Origin: Tetrahymena thermophila SB210
Lineage: Eukaryota; Ciliophora; Oligohymenophorea; Hymenostomatida; Tetrahymenidae
Assembly: GCF_000189635.1 (NCBI RefSeq)
Contig: NW_002476426.1
Coordinates: 496,001 to 560,000, forward strand
Direction: 5' to 3'
DNA: 64,000 nt
Part shown: positions 14,401 to 27,345 of the stretch, one piece after another
How the letters are laid out: the number at the start of each line of letters is the position of its first letter
Numbering within the stretch: the stretch's first letter is position 1
The notes under the pieces: generated by a model
Told to the model about the DNA's origin: nothing
Database searches by the model: none
Seen by the model: the letters and a program-made list of their open reading frames with translations, nothing else
Translations under genes and position numbers: made by a program

Positions 14401-17400
14401 CTCAATAGTATCAAAGTAGAAGCTTTTATATAATTTATTTATTTATTAACTTTTTATATTACTTGTATAAATTATTACCTGATATTTAGAGAATCAATTT
14501 TAACCATTCCAATACGAATTGTTAACGATTTAATCCATTAGCATCTTACAGTGAACCATTCTATTTCTTCCTTTGTATTCTTTACTTAATATAAATTTTT
14601 TATTTGCTTCAATAAATTGAATCCTCCAGACTTTTTTTCTTTGAATAGCTAATTGCTTTGAGAATTAGAAGGTGATTAAGGTCCTTACTGAGAAGGATTG
14701 TTAATATCATATTATAATAAACGCAGCTTTCTTCTTTATAGCTGTTTGTCTAGTTTTTTCTTTTCAAACTCTACAACATATTTTGGTTCAACAAGCTTTA
14801 TTTTTAATAATGGTCTAATTTTTTATTTAGTCATATATTTAGACATCTTGTAATAAAATAAACTAGGTTTTTCCATTTTTTAGTACTCATAAATCTAAAA
14901 TTTTTTTATTGAATTTAACTATTTGTTTAAGCTACTTTTTAAAAAATATTTACTTCAGGGCTGAATTTTTAGTCAATTTGAGCTTTGAAATTTGGATGTT
15001 TCCATAGTCCTGCGTAAGATCTATTCTTTTTCCATATATTATACCATACATATTTAGCCTGTCTTACAATTCTTTCGTCTTTATCTACGAAATATGTTTT
15101 TCTTTACTAATCTTTTGAATTGTTAACGCTTATAATATTATATTTTTCATAATCAAAGTTTTTTCTGATTTCTTTTCTCTTTTTCATTACTTTTTCGAAT
15201 TCTTCTTGGATATTAAAGCACTCTTAGTTTCTAACAAATTCAAATTGAAGTCTTATTTTAGCAGAGTCGGGGAATTTGTATTAGCAGTTCTCAATCAAAG
15301 CATATTGCCACTCATCTGTAAAAATTAATTAGTCAAGCTCATTCATGTTGTCAAACTATTTTCAAAGTAAGTTATAAATAAAAATAATTTAAAATTTATC
15401 ATACCGTGTATTTTTTGATCATTTCTTCTGTTAAAAGAGATTGGTTGTTTTAATCAAATAAATGATTCTAAAAGACATCAATAAGCAATCTGCCATAACC
15501 ATTGTACTTGCAAGTTTTATCCATTACATAAAACAGAATTTACATTATATTATGAATCGACTACTCAATCATACTTGCCATTTCATTTCCCTCTCTTTGA
15601 AGATATCTATACATGTTATAGTAAAAGCTCAAGGCAAATTAAAAGAATAATCTTATTTATTTTATTTCTTCTTCTGATTTTTAAACTTCCCTTGAATTTT
15701 CACAACAGATCGATGACACTTTAATCATATTTTCTAAGAATAAGAAGACGGTCTTCAGTTATTCTTCACTGCACTGGAATGATTTTATTAAAAATTCTCC
15801 AAGACTACTCACTATAAAGAAAAGCTATTAGACAAAGCAGTACTCTTCATCAAATTGAATCATCTTATTTTAGAAAGTTTAAGATTAAATTAGTCCATTT
15901 TATATTTATCCGAACACTTCATTTTCACTCATTCCATTATTTGAGGCTTTACAAATAAAATTAAATTAAAAATTTTTTCTTAATAAAAGCTAACTTACAC
16001 TTTCTATGAGCATGAGTATTTCCAACAATATTTTACTGTTTATCAAAAAGAATTTGATAAAGGTTATCCATATGTAAGGATTGCTCAGGAGCAAAGAAGC
16101 TTAAAAGTAAGTCATTGTTTATACAATATTTTCTGAATAAATTAGAATAGCTTTCCATAATTTTAAAAATCAATGGCGCGTCTACCCACAGACATGGACC
16201 AAATGTTCTGGGAAATGCGGGTAAATTTAAGTAAATTTCTTCCAAGAAAGTAAAATTTTTTGAATTTTCGTTGTAAAAATCGAATTCGAATGGAGGATTA
16301 GTGATTTAGTAGGACTCACTAAAAATAAAACTAAAAGTTAAATTAATGAACCACTTCATGTTTTTTTATAAGTGAGTTTTTGAAAATTCGCCTTAATTCT
16401 TAATGTCATCTGATATATTATCAAGGATTGACTAAAAAATTAACCTAAGCAGAAGCTTACCAACATATTCTATCTTTTAATTAATTTTGTAATAATGAGA
16501 TTAGTTAATTTGTTTTTAAATATTTATTAATAAAATCATAATTTACTATATAAAATGGATAACCAGTTGTATTGTTTGTGACATTTTTAATTAAACCAAC
16601 TAATTCATTTAAATTTTCACCTAAATTAGGCATATTTGTTAATCCATGGCTATAAGATCTAGATATTATTTTTATAGCCATATTCCATTAATTTTCAAAT
16701 ATTTTAGTATCCTGGCTATTTTCATTAAGTTTGCTTTTCATTTACTCACATAGAGACCTAAATAATATTTTAACCACCCAATGCTAAAATTCTTTTGATT
16801 CTATAAATATTTATCTATTTCTGGGATTGTGTTTAATTAAAAAGTAAATATCAACAATAATGTCTTGTTAAAGCACTTCATCACATAAATCAAAAAACTA
16901 TATAAGCAGCAAAAATGCTTCAATAGATTATATTTAATCTTACTCTTCTACCATAATCATATCTTTTAATTAGGGAGAGGCTTCCTTTATATTTATAAAT
17001 TTACTTTTACAAATAAATTGGATTTTGATAATAATTTTATTACTTTATTAAGAACCCATTCAATAATGGAGACATAGAGTGGGTGGAAATGAATCTACTA
17101 ACTTGGGCTTCCAACATTCTCTTCCATTTTATTGCTTTAAAAAAGAATGATTATTACTTCATTAATTACTGAATGAATATTTAGTTACTTATTGTTTAAG
17201 CTATTTTTATTATTTTCTTAAGCTTTGTTAGGTTGCTAATTTTTTTTTTAAGATGCTATTTCTATTTTGTTTTAGTCTTTTATGTCTAATATTTCACTAC
17301 TTTGTTGTTCGTCTGTGTAAATAGTTTTTAAATTTTAAGAAGATTGTTTGATTTCAGTTGCAGCAACCTCATCAACATTAGTTTTTTAAATCTCAAAGGA

Positions 17401-20400
17401 ATTAGCTTGGCTATCTTCTAATTCTTTTATTTAATCATTAATGTTGCTTTTAAACACATCAAAGTGATTGTTTTATATTTATATTTAAGGTTCTTACACA
17501 TCAAAATCGTCTATAATTTCAAAATCTTCATATATTTTTACTCCTTTATAGCCTTGAGGTCTTTCTGATAGAAAAGTGAATTACAACGAATAAGAAATAA
17601 GGGCTCCCAATTCATTTTCATAGTCAAATGCTCCTTTAAACAAACTAGATGAATTCATTTAAACATACTCCATTCTAGCAATCTCGCTTATTAATTTCAC
17701 ACAAAGGGTTTTAACAGCTTTTTAAAATAATATAAATTGTATTATAATTTAGTGTAAAAAACTCCAATCTAATAAAATTTCATCATTTTTAATCATTTTA
17801 ATATATTTTATTAAACAAAATAAATTTTTTTCCTTTTAATATAATTTTCTAAATTTTAGGATATAATTGATTATAAATTTTATATTTTTAAAATATAGAA
17901 AAAATTTATCATACTTGGGCAAGCACATCTTGAGAGTGTAAAAAGGACAGAGTAAATTCCTTAATATTCGAAGAATTTTTTAAGAAAAATTCTTTTGTCT
18001 TTATCATCTTATTAAATTAGATTCTAAATGAATAATAATATGAATATATGAGTATGATTTCAGTCTATAATGTAATCTTACTATTAACAATTTTAAGAGA
18101 TTTCTGTAAAAACATGGAGTTAGGTTAAGTGTTAGACATTTAATTAAATGATATATGTCGCCTGATAAATTACCCTTTGAAGCATAAAGAACTTTTTCAA
18201 TAAGATTCATTAAAATACTCAACTTTTTATCATACTAGGTAATGAATTTTAATTGCTATGAGCTTTGATGAGATTAAAGTACCAGACTGTTTGAAAATTC
18301 ATTACTGATTGCTGAGCTTTAATTCTTATTAAGACTAAGTACATTATTCTCTTCTTTCGGAAAATGGTCTTAGCAGCATATTTAATTCTTTGGTTCGACT
18401 TTTTCAATCTTAAGAAAATAAATGGTTAGAAACAATACAAAAAAATATCCAATTAGAATTTACGATGAATTCAATTATATCACTTATGCTAAACAATTTA
18501 CTGTGATGATTAAAATCTTCTATGTAAATAGCTTAAACAAACTTGTAATATAATTCAAAGACTTCTGCATCCTCGACGTTTATTAAATTAATGTTCCATA
18601 TAAACTTAGAAAACATCTTTTATATATTTTTTAGTATTTAAAATATGAATTATAAATATTTAAGAGAGAAAATAATAAAAATCATTTTAATTTTATAAAA
18701 ATTTAATAGAAATAAAATGTCAAATTTTGATTTTAACCTCTTGCTTAAGATTGCTTCCAATATTCCATCTTATTTCTGCTATATGTTCTATAGTTTATTT
18801 GCTAATATACTTAAGATTAGTTTCATTCATCATCTGGCTCAGTACTAAAAAGAAATTCAAATTTAATGCTTCTTCTTGGCATTTAAATTTGTCTTATTTA
18901 AATAGTGTGTTAATCAAAGAAAATGCTGAGTTAAGGATATCCTAGCGCTTTTTTGATGAACAAAATCTCATCAGATAGAAAAACGGAATTAAAGAATTCA
19001 AACCACAAAAATGTTATAAACACATAAAATTGCTTTCTTTACAAAATACACCTGAGTTTATGCTTAATATTCCAATCTATTCAAAGCATATTTCATAGAC
19101 ATACTTCTTACTACTCCTCATTGGTAAATAAAATATTTCTTTTTTGTTAAAGAGAGGACCGATAATTTTAGAAAGATCTGCAAGCTAATGTTCTGTTTCA
19201 ATACCATATTTGTAATTTTTAAATAGAATACCATAATTACTTATGCTTTTTAATTAAAATTTGTAATAAATCTTTGAGTTTTAGCAATAAAATACTTTCC
19301 ATTCCAAGTAATTTATCCATTAAAATTCTAAAACAAAATGTTTGAAATATTTATTTATTTACTAAAGAAAAATTCCCAATAAATAAATTAGCCAATCATT
19401 ATTGAGAAATATCAGTTTATTTATTTTTTTTTTTGAGAATTTTAATTATTTTTTTATCTTTGTTTAAAAATAAATTACTTGTCTGATTCTGAAGATCCTC
19501 CTCTAAAAACTAAAATGCTAGAGCATCGTCCAATAAAATTCCTAAAGAAAGCCATTTTATCAATTTACTAACCTGCTTTTATTCTTGGGAAATCAATCGA
19601 TACCATAGATACTTTTTCGTTGTCATGGATGATATTCACTTAGTATTTATCAGAACCAAAGTGATTTTTAACCAAGCTAATTTAAATTACTAAAAACTGC
19701 CAGTGCATTACATTTAAATCAATAATATAAACAGGTTCTCTTTTGTCTTGCTTATCAGTATATTAGTAATACAACTAAGCATGCTCATTTACAAAAAACT
19801 CGAATTCCTTTTTCTCACATTAGACGTATATAATTTATTATTTAAGCTTTATACTGCATTCTTCATCTAAAATTTAAGGATAAACCCAAAAGCAAAAAGT
19901 TACTCCCTGATATTTATTTTTGATTAAATTAATTTTAAGTTTCTGATTAAATTTAGAAATTTATTTATTTACTTTTGAAAAAGTCCATTAGCTCTTAACT
20001 ACTTCTATGCCACTTCTTAGCCCGTTAAAGTAAAAAAAATTATGAGGCTCAGAAGTAATTGGCATTTATTGATTAAAGATACTGTGTAAAATTTCTAATG
20101 AAGTAAGAATCAAATTCCCCTCTATGAAGCCGCTATAAAAATTTTCAGTTACTTTGGAAAAAAGGTTTTATAAGTTTTGCTTTGTTATATTATTGTACTT
20201 CATCATTATTTATATTATGGTTAAGATTTCTTTTTTAATCTTTTTTATCATAAAAGTATATAAGATTGATTATTTACTAGATTAAATAATAATTTCAAAG
20301 ATTAAATTATTTTTGTGTAAGCATTTTTAGATACAAATTTAAATTGTTTTATAATTATTATAGGATGAAAAATAATACTTATTCTTTGCCTTAATTTGAA

Positions 20401-21224
20401 CTCATAAGTACCATTTCAATTAACTCATCTAAAATATTCTTAGCCTTAAAATATTCTCCTTTTTCATTTTTTTGCAATACTAAAGTTGAATTTGTTTGTA
20501 CTCTTATCAAGATTTCCTTTATTTATGCTAAAAAATCTATCTATTTAAAATTAATATAAAAAATGTAATTGCCGTGTTATCATCATTCAATTCTAATCTG
20601 TAAAATTTCAATAGCATATATTTTTTATAGCTAAAAATCAAAATCTTTTTATGTTAGATTTTTTGGTCTGCTTGAGTATCGAATTAATAATAAAATAAAT
20701 AGATTATATTTTACTTGATACTGCGATTCATATTTATTAATTTTATTCAATATATTCCAAAATGCAGTTGGATTGATAATTATTTTATTTTTCTAGAAGA
20801 AGCTAGCTGTTGTTCCAAGATTAGTGTCTAAAAATAGTTCTGAAATTAAATTCTAATTTGGTATTTCGTATTATTCAGATTACAGGACCTAATTTTAACA
20901 TTGTAAAATAAATTTAAAACCCTTTCCTTTATTATTGTTAAATATTGTCAAAACGCTACTTCTTATTATTCACTTTAATCATCTAGTACTATCCTCTAAC
21001 CTGAAGTATGTATGCCACCTATCATTCTATAATTTTTGAAAACACTCTTTTTTAAGAGGACTAATATCTAATTATTTATTAAGATTTAGTTTGTTTAAAA
21101 CCTAATTATTTATGATTAATTGGATTCTTATTTATATTTAATAAATACTTATATTTTAAATGAAATTAATTTATATAATAATTTATTAGATTTTAATAAT
21201 ATTAGTAAACAACAAACACCTCAT
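11427..21224 (-). CDS. BEACH-WD40 protein, neurobeachin/LRBA class
   Basis: A giant multi-exon gene of well over 2,000 codons. BEACH proteins are cytosolic scaffolds that act in vesicle traffic and membrane fission or fusion. From the N-terminus: a ConA-like segment (GVTFCFWVYPQIL, 19.9 kb; FIGRCSSILVFRGGSSESD, 19.5 kb); an alpha-solenoid region (to about 17.6 kb); a low-complexity Q/N-rich linker (17.5-17.1 kb); and a PH-BEACH segment (14.6-14.2 kb). The BEACH domain follows (14.0-13.2 kb), with NLEYLMILNFFAGRSYRDL, WIWVKFDNQTINLND, YNFGTHYSSPAIIFQFL, ELIPEFFYLPELF and LHQWIDLIFGCKSRGKEAE. C-terminal WD40 blades span 12.6-11.4 kb. The stop is the TGA at 11427. The start at 21222-21224 is the first ATG of an open frame and is provisional. 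Joins checked from 21.2 to 17.9 kb agree in phase, while several others were not verified one by one. One proposed intron near 20.98 kb is only 39 nt. Confidence 0.9.
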
Positions 21225-22040
21225 CTCATTCACTAAAACAATGTTTTTATTTATAGACCTTAAATAAAAAACATATTTTAGTATGGTAAATAAATTTCTT
21301 TTGAGCTATTAATTGCAAAACCTCTACTTTAAAATAAAAAATTTTAAATTATCAATCACATCAACAAGCATGAAAGTTATTTATATAAATTAATGTATCA
21401 CAGTAATATTAATTTATTCATACAATAGCATATTTATTTAATCAGATAATAAAATAATATTTACAAGAGAAAATAAACAAATTTCTCTTTTATAAGATGA
21501 ATAAATAATAAAATTATTATATTTAAATATTTTTTATATAGAAAGTCTATGCGCTTCTAATGAAAGTATTTTGAGCTTAGATAAGCGAGCATAAATATTT
21601 AAAAATCTAATAAGAATCTGATATTATTTTTTTTGAAAGAAGTATATAAATACTTTTTTATAAAAGTGAAAATTAATGAAATATGTTTTTTGTTAAAATT
21701 TTTGATTATCTTAAGAGATCAGATACAATCAATAATTTAGTGTTAGCTAAGGAGTTAACATTAGATTATATATTATATTTGATAAATAATTTAGCTAAGC
21801 TTAGTAAGCTATTTTTTGAATTTGATACTCAGAAATTTAAAAAATTAGAGAGAAATTAGTATAAATAAAAAAATAAATAGATTAATTATAATTGCTTGCT
21901 TAATTGATTAGTTAGTTAGTTAGTTAAAAGGTAGACTTTGAAGTGTAAATATAATACAAATATCTTACTTATTTAATGAATACTTAAATTTTATAATTTT
22001 TTAATTTGTTAATCTTTTATATTAATTTTTATAAATCATC
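21225..22040. other. intergenic region with one candidate small ORF
   Basis: Spacer between the BEACH gene start and the 3' end of the p23 gene. It contains the small plus-strand frame listed separately and a TTAG microsatellite near 21909-21926. Confidence 0.5.
21683..21907 (+). CDS. possible small protein, 74 residues
   Basis: An ATG-to-TGA frame of 75 codons reads MFFVKIFDYLKRSDTINNL, then LAKELTLDYILYLINNLAKL, then a basic K/Q/N-rich tail. The middle part has a regular heptad-like pattern of hydrophobic residues. Its composition is less AT-skewed than the flanks. The frame is not overlapped by another gene and sits alone on the plus strand. Chance frames of this length are common when TGA is the only stop, so this is a candidate only. 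I do not recognise it. Confidence 0.3.
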
Positions 22041-23024
22041 TCATTCCTTCTTTTCATCGTTTTAATCGGCATTATCTTCTTCCTTTTTAGCATCAATTTC
22101 TTCTTCATCATCAAGATCATTGACGTTTTGGCCTATATTATAAAATAATCAACTTGAATATTTTATTATTTCTTAATTTTAATATTATTAAGTTATATCA
22201 CAACTCTTTTTCAAATACCTAGGCTATTTTCTTATTCTTATTTTTCATTTTGCATTTTATGCATACAAATTTATTGTTTTTTTTGCTGTTATGCTTGTAT
22301 ATATTGCTTTTGATTGTGTGATAGCCTATTAAAGATTTATAAAAAACTAAATATAAAACTTACCAGCACCTTCTTCGTCATCATCAGAGTCTTCTTCGCC
22401 GCCAGGACCTCCGAAGTGTTACATTTAAGAAGGATCCCAATCTTGGCCTAATCCCTTATCTCCATCTTCACCTTCTTCATCAGAATCAATATATCTTTCC
22501 CAATCAAAAGTGATGTTGTTATGCTTGCCACCTTCTTTGGTCAAACGAGGCCAGTAAGGAGCTTCAGTATTCTTTTTAAATAATACAATTCTTGCACCAA
22601 AACCTAAGATAGTCTTCTTGGAACTCTTTAATTTATAGATAATATTAATTAAGCGATTTAATATTTTAATTATCAGTAAAAAATTATAAGAAAAACAGAA
22701 AATAATTTTAGGAAACATCGAATTTTTTTAACTAAAGTTTAAATAATTAATTACTTCGACATCAATTTCGTCATAGAAGTTTACGACGCCGTGGTATTGC
22801 TTTTTATCAGAAGTGCAATCAAAAGAAAGGGAAGTAGGTTGGAGGTCAATCTTTTCTTCAGTGATATCTCTTAAATTAATAGAAATGAAAATTCTGTCTC
22901 TTCTTTGAGCCCAGGAGAAAGGAGTTGCTCTATTTATTATGGATTTAAAATATGTCTTAATTTATGTTCATATTTTTATATGAATTGAGTAGAAGAACAA
23001 ATAAATTAATTACAATTGAGCCAT
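22041..23024 (-). CDS. p23/Sba1-type Hsp90 co-chaperone
   Basis: p23 proteins bind the ATP-bound Hsp90 dimer through a CS (CHORD-SGT1) domain and stabilise the client-loaded state. Four exons, 23024-23014, 22929-22755, 22625-22364 and 22132-22041, give 179 residues. The CS domain fills residues ~1-110: an N-terminal PFSWAQRRDRIFISINL, then LQPTSLSFDCTSDKKQYHG and NFYDEIDVESSKKTILGFGA, then the diagnostic WPRLTKEGGKHNNITFDWERY. The acidic tail is typical: GLGQDWDPSQMQHFGG, then D/E runs ending NDEKKE. Exon 1 is only 11 nt (MAQ plus two bases), which I support by the phase match and a good GTAATT donor. Length and order fit the family (human PTGES3, 160 residues). Confidence 0.93.
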
Positions 23025-23846
23025 TTTTGTTTGCTTGGTATTCTTTTTTTTTAATAAATTTTGTTAGCTTTTTTAATTTTTTGAAAGATATTTTATTTTA
23101 ATTATTATAAATGTTAAAAAAAATATATATATATAAATGATTCAATTAATTAATTAATGCAATTTTCTCTAAAATTTAAAATTTCAATTAATTTTCTTTA
23201 TTTATTTATTTACTTGTTTGCATGCTTGGTTAGCTAAATTGATTATTTGCCGTCTATCAAAAAATGCTTTATTATATAAATTAAATACTAAATTTTCTAA
23301 CTTCTATAAGCAGTCCTCATTATCAATCACATGATATATAGAGCTAATTAACATATGCAAAAAAGCAATATAAAAGCTAAGATATTTTTCTAAATTCTTC
23401 TATTTTTCTTTATTTTTCTATTTGTTTATTTGTTATGATAATCATTATATCCTTTCTTGCATTCTTTTTATTTCTCGAATAAAAAGAGAAAATAATGCAT
23501 TGATGGGCATATTCTCGAATTATTATTATTATTTCACTTTGTATTTTAAAAATATTCTAATTTACTATTTTATAATTTATTAAATGTTAATCTAATTTAT
23601 ATCTAAAAATAGCTAGAGTTTTTCGTCTTAGGTTTGATACTTCAGTAACCTAAATTTTGTTTATTTTTTGTTTTCAAATAATTTTTTTGATAAAATATAT
23701 TTATTTAATAGATATTAAACTAAAATATAAAAATAGAAATATAAAAACACTTTAGATTTCTTTTTAAGAAATAAATGTAATATATATAGTTGGTTAGTTT
23801 TCAAATATATAATTAATCAAACTTTTATTTATTTATTGAATTTATA
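23025..23846. other. intergenic region, nothing recognised
   Basis: AT-rich spacer upstream of the p23 gene and downstream of the acyltransferase gene. No open frame or repeat of note. Confidence 0.6.
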
Positions 23847-26072
23847 TCATGAAATCTTGTTGGAGAAATTAATATAGAGAGTTCTAGGCATAATATCTCC
23901 CATGAATTTACCCCATTGAGCATAAATGACAGATTCATCTACATTAGATCTAGCCCATTGCTCAGTTAAGTAAAGGGTAATAATTAGTGATGTGCCTACG
24001 TACATAAGTAACCAAAAAGCGATATTGAAATTCTTAGAGCCATACATTCTAGTATTTTGAATGAGTATGATACCTGGACCAGTAAATACTATCAAGAGAA
24101 TAGGATAGAAATATCCAATAACAAATGAAAGGATAACTTCGTGAATGAGGGCAGAAACTGCAAAGGTAATGAACATGCCTACACCTCTTCCATACTTACC
24201 CTTTGAGAATCTTACTGTATCACCATAAGCATAATAGAACAAGAATTCGTGAACAACAATATTCCATTTTCTATTTATTAAATTTTTTGTTAATTAATTT
24301 TATAAAAGTTTAAAATTAAATCTATTTTTGAAGCTGAAAAACAAGATAGATAGATAGATAAATCTTTTTTAAATAAAGTTCTTTTATTTTATTCAACAAA
24401 AAAATATAAGCTTAATTTTCTAATCTTTTTTACTGCTAATTTAAAAGCTATTTTATTAAATTTTTTATTTATAATACTTTTCAATAGCTTTTTAAGAATT
24501 TTCTTGTCAATTTCTAAAATTATTTTTAGCTTACTAAGATTTTATAGTTTTATTATTAATTAAAATTACCTGTAATAAGTACCGAATTCTTCAGAATTCC
24601 ACCAATCAAGATAAAAAGTACGATCTGGGAAACGGAGTAATTCAGCAAATCCATTGAACCAAGAGTGCAAAAGACCGAAGAAAAGGAGAAGAATAGAAAA
24701 AGTAGAAGGCATCATCAACTTAAATAAGCATTAGATAAACTGAGATACAGTGAAGTTTGATGCTAAGAGGATGATTTAATCCTTGCAAAAGGTTTTAAAT
24801 AAGATAAAACCAAAGTAAATGCAAAGGAAGAAATTTAAGAAATGCATAGCAGCACTTTTAAAGCTTCTTGAAGGTGCAAGAATGTACTTGTCTCTATAAA
24901 TAAGAGTAGGAGCAAAGAAGAAGTAGATGAATCTACTAACTTCAGTTTGGATATCAGAAAGGTTGAATTCTGGTAAGTTAAGATCATTAATTGAATATTT
25001 AGTAGCGAATTCCTTAGGGATGAAAGCTTTGTATTCATTTTCAGTGCAATATAATAGCTTGTTACGAAGATAAGAATGCATTTTCATTCCAATTCTTACC
25101 ATTTCACATTAGATAATAAAGGCACTGCCCATACCGAGAGTATAGTAAACACAGGTATAGCAACCAACAAAAGTCATTAAAGCAATATAACCAATATAAA
25201 TGGGAATCCAAATATACTTGCTGATCTTATTATTTATAATCCACTATATTTAAAAACGTTTTTCATCAATTTAAAAATAGTTCATGAAAAAAAAACTAAA
25301 TAATTCTGTTCTCTAACAAATGCAAAGACAGAGAGTAAAAAGAAAAAATAAATTTAATTACAGAAACAAAAGGAATAACTGAAAGAGCAATTGAAAAGAG
25401 AATCAACCAAGGGAAAATTAAATTAAGAAACCCTGAAAAGCACCATTGCAAGGTTTCAAAGTCAAATAATGAGCCTTTATCAACGTAATCTACAACAATA
25501 AGATTAAAGGCTAAAGCAACAAAGGTAGCTACAACAATATTGTAAAGAGTTCTGTAATCAGATATCTTAAACAAATCGCTGAGTAAACTATTTTTAATAG
25601 TGAAAGACTTTTCAGTGAAATAGTACTTTTTTTTGGAGGCTGAATCTGCAATTTCAGAATTGTATTGATGATTACGAACGGTACTAAGAGTTTCATCTAG
25701 CTTTTAGTTGAATTTGTGGACAGACTTTTGAAGTTCAAGTTCAAAATCACGATGAGCATCCAAAATTCTGTTTTCAACAGAAGAAATGATATTTTAACGG
25801 AAGTGCTCCATAGTATTATAATCTGCTTTGTTGCCATCCTACTACTTTACACTTTCTTCCTTTCCTTTTGTTTTTTTTTCTAATTTTTAAGTCTCTGCAT
25901 TATTCTGCTACTCAACCTATTGCTATTTCTTTTTTTCTTCCTTTTTTTGTACAGGCTCAGAAGTTCCTTAAGCTTTTTCTTGTTAAGGTGCAGGTTTTTG
26001 TGCAGTATTATCTGCTGTTGATCCGTTTCCGGTCTTTTAAGTGCTATCTTAATTTTTTTTCTTTCCTCCCAT
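23847..26072 (-). CDS. MBOAT acyltransferase, SOAT/DGAT1 family
   Basis: These ER membrane enzymes esterify sterols (SOAT) or diacylglycerol (DGAT1) with fatty acyl-CoA. Three exons, 26072-25362, 25243-24570 and 24270-23847, give 602 residues. Family motifs are clear: [19 protein letters not shown], then [19 protein letters not shown] (the FYxDWWN acyl-CoA motif, ~446-452), and [12 protein letters not shown] with the conserved histidine at ~505. Many hydrophobic segments from ~residue 160 on fit the MBOAT fold. The first ~100 residues are K/E/Q/N-rich and probably disordered, followed by a charged helix ([20 protein letters not shown]). Position and wording of the motifs suit SOAT slightly better than DGAT1, but the substrate cannot be fixed from sequence alone. 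Confidence 0.92.
24344..24360. repeat. GATA microsatellite in an intron
   Basis: Four GATA units in the second intron of the acyltransferase gene. Confidence 0.8.
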
Positions 26073-27345
26073 ATTGGTCAGTATTTTATGTTGATTTATT
26101 GTTTAGAAATTAAATTAAATTTATTTATTTATCAATTTAATTAATTATTTATGTCACTAAAGTGCAAAGTATAAATATCAAAAAATTTAAATCTTTATTT
26201 AGGGTATATTTTGTAAGAGAGGATGTATACCAAATAATTAGCTAATACGTAGATGCAATTATTTAATATTTACTACATAATAACCAAACAGAGTAATTTA
26301 ATCGAGTAGAGTCCTATCTTTTTATTTATTTAAATTAATTCAATAAGTATCTTACAATATTTTTATTGGCTAAAAACATTTATAAAATCTAATCAAACTA
26401 AATTATTCATGATAACTAACTTTTTAATCATTTATTCATTAGTAAACAAAGTTTGTTTATTTTTGACTGATTAAATTTAATCATACATACACAAAAAATG
26501 TTTACATTAAAATTAATGATTTTCCTTAATTTTCTGAATTAAGAGGAATTCAAGAATTTATTGTTAAATTTTACAAAAAATAATAGTAATCAATTATATG
26601 CAATAAATTTTTACTTATTATTTATTGCTTAAAGAAGATTCAAATACCAAATTTTATCAATTTATACTTTAAGCATAGCCTAAAGATTGCTAAAAAGAAT
26701 GTTTAAAATTTATTTTTGAAAAGTGTTAAGAAATATTTCAAGTTAGGAAAATATTTTGTTAAAATACAAATTGCCGAAAACAGCTTACTTTGACACAAAT
26801 AAATGACTATTACAATTTTATGTTTACGTAACTTAAAAATATATAATTAATATTAATTTAATAGCTTGATCTAAATTAGTCATATCTTAAAACAGCTTGT
26901 ATGTGATTAATTTAAATTTATTTACATTTAATCTCAGAAACGCTATAGTATTTAAGAAAAGACAACAAAAGTAAACAAGAATGCAGAAATATCATCAGCC
27001 AACTACCTAAAAACTTTACTGAATCTAGAAACATGAGAAATTAAATTAATGGCTTTATTAGCTTTTTCACTGACAAAACTACCAATATTCAATTCGGTTT
27101 AGCCTTAATTTACTTTGGAATAGTTATTAAATATGATTTAAAAATAATTGCAATTATATGTAATACAAAATTAAATGATATAGTACTAAAATAAATCAAA
27201 TTTACATAATGAGTTTATACGTGCCAAGAGAAAATTCCTTTGAATAATCTAATACAATAATTGATAACTAACAAATATCAATAAAAAATTCACTGACATA
27301 CTCTACTCTGATTTAATTTAAATAAAATAATAAAAAATGTAAATT
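26073..27345. other. intergenic region, nothing recognised
   Basis: About 1.3 kb between two minus-strand genes. There is a ~70-codon plus-strand open stretch without ATG at 26.85-27.04 kb, and an ATG frame from 27209 that runs antisense into the next gene. Both are within chance expectation. Confidence 0.55.

Noticed and set aside
25868-26113. Plus-strand 81-codon frame opposite the acyltransferase N-terminus
   Set aside because: It is antisense to a clear coding exon (MGGKKKNQDSTQKTGNG on the minus strand).
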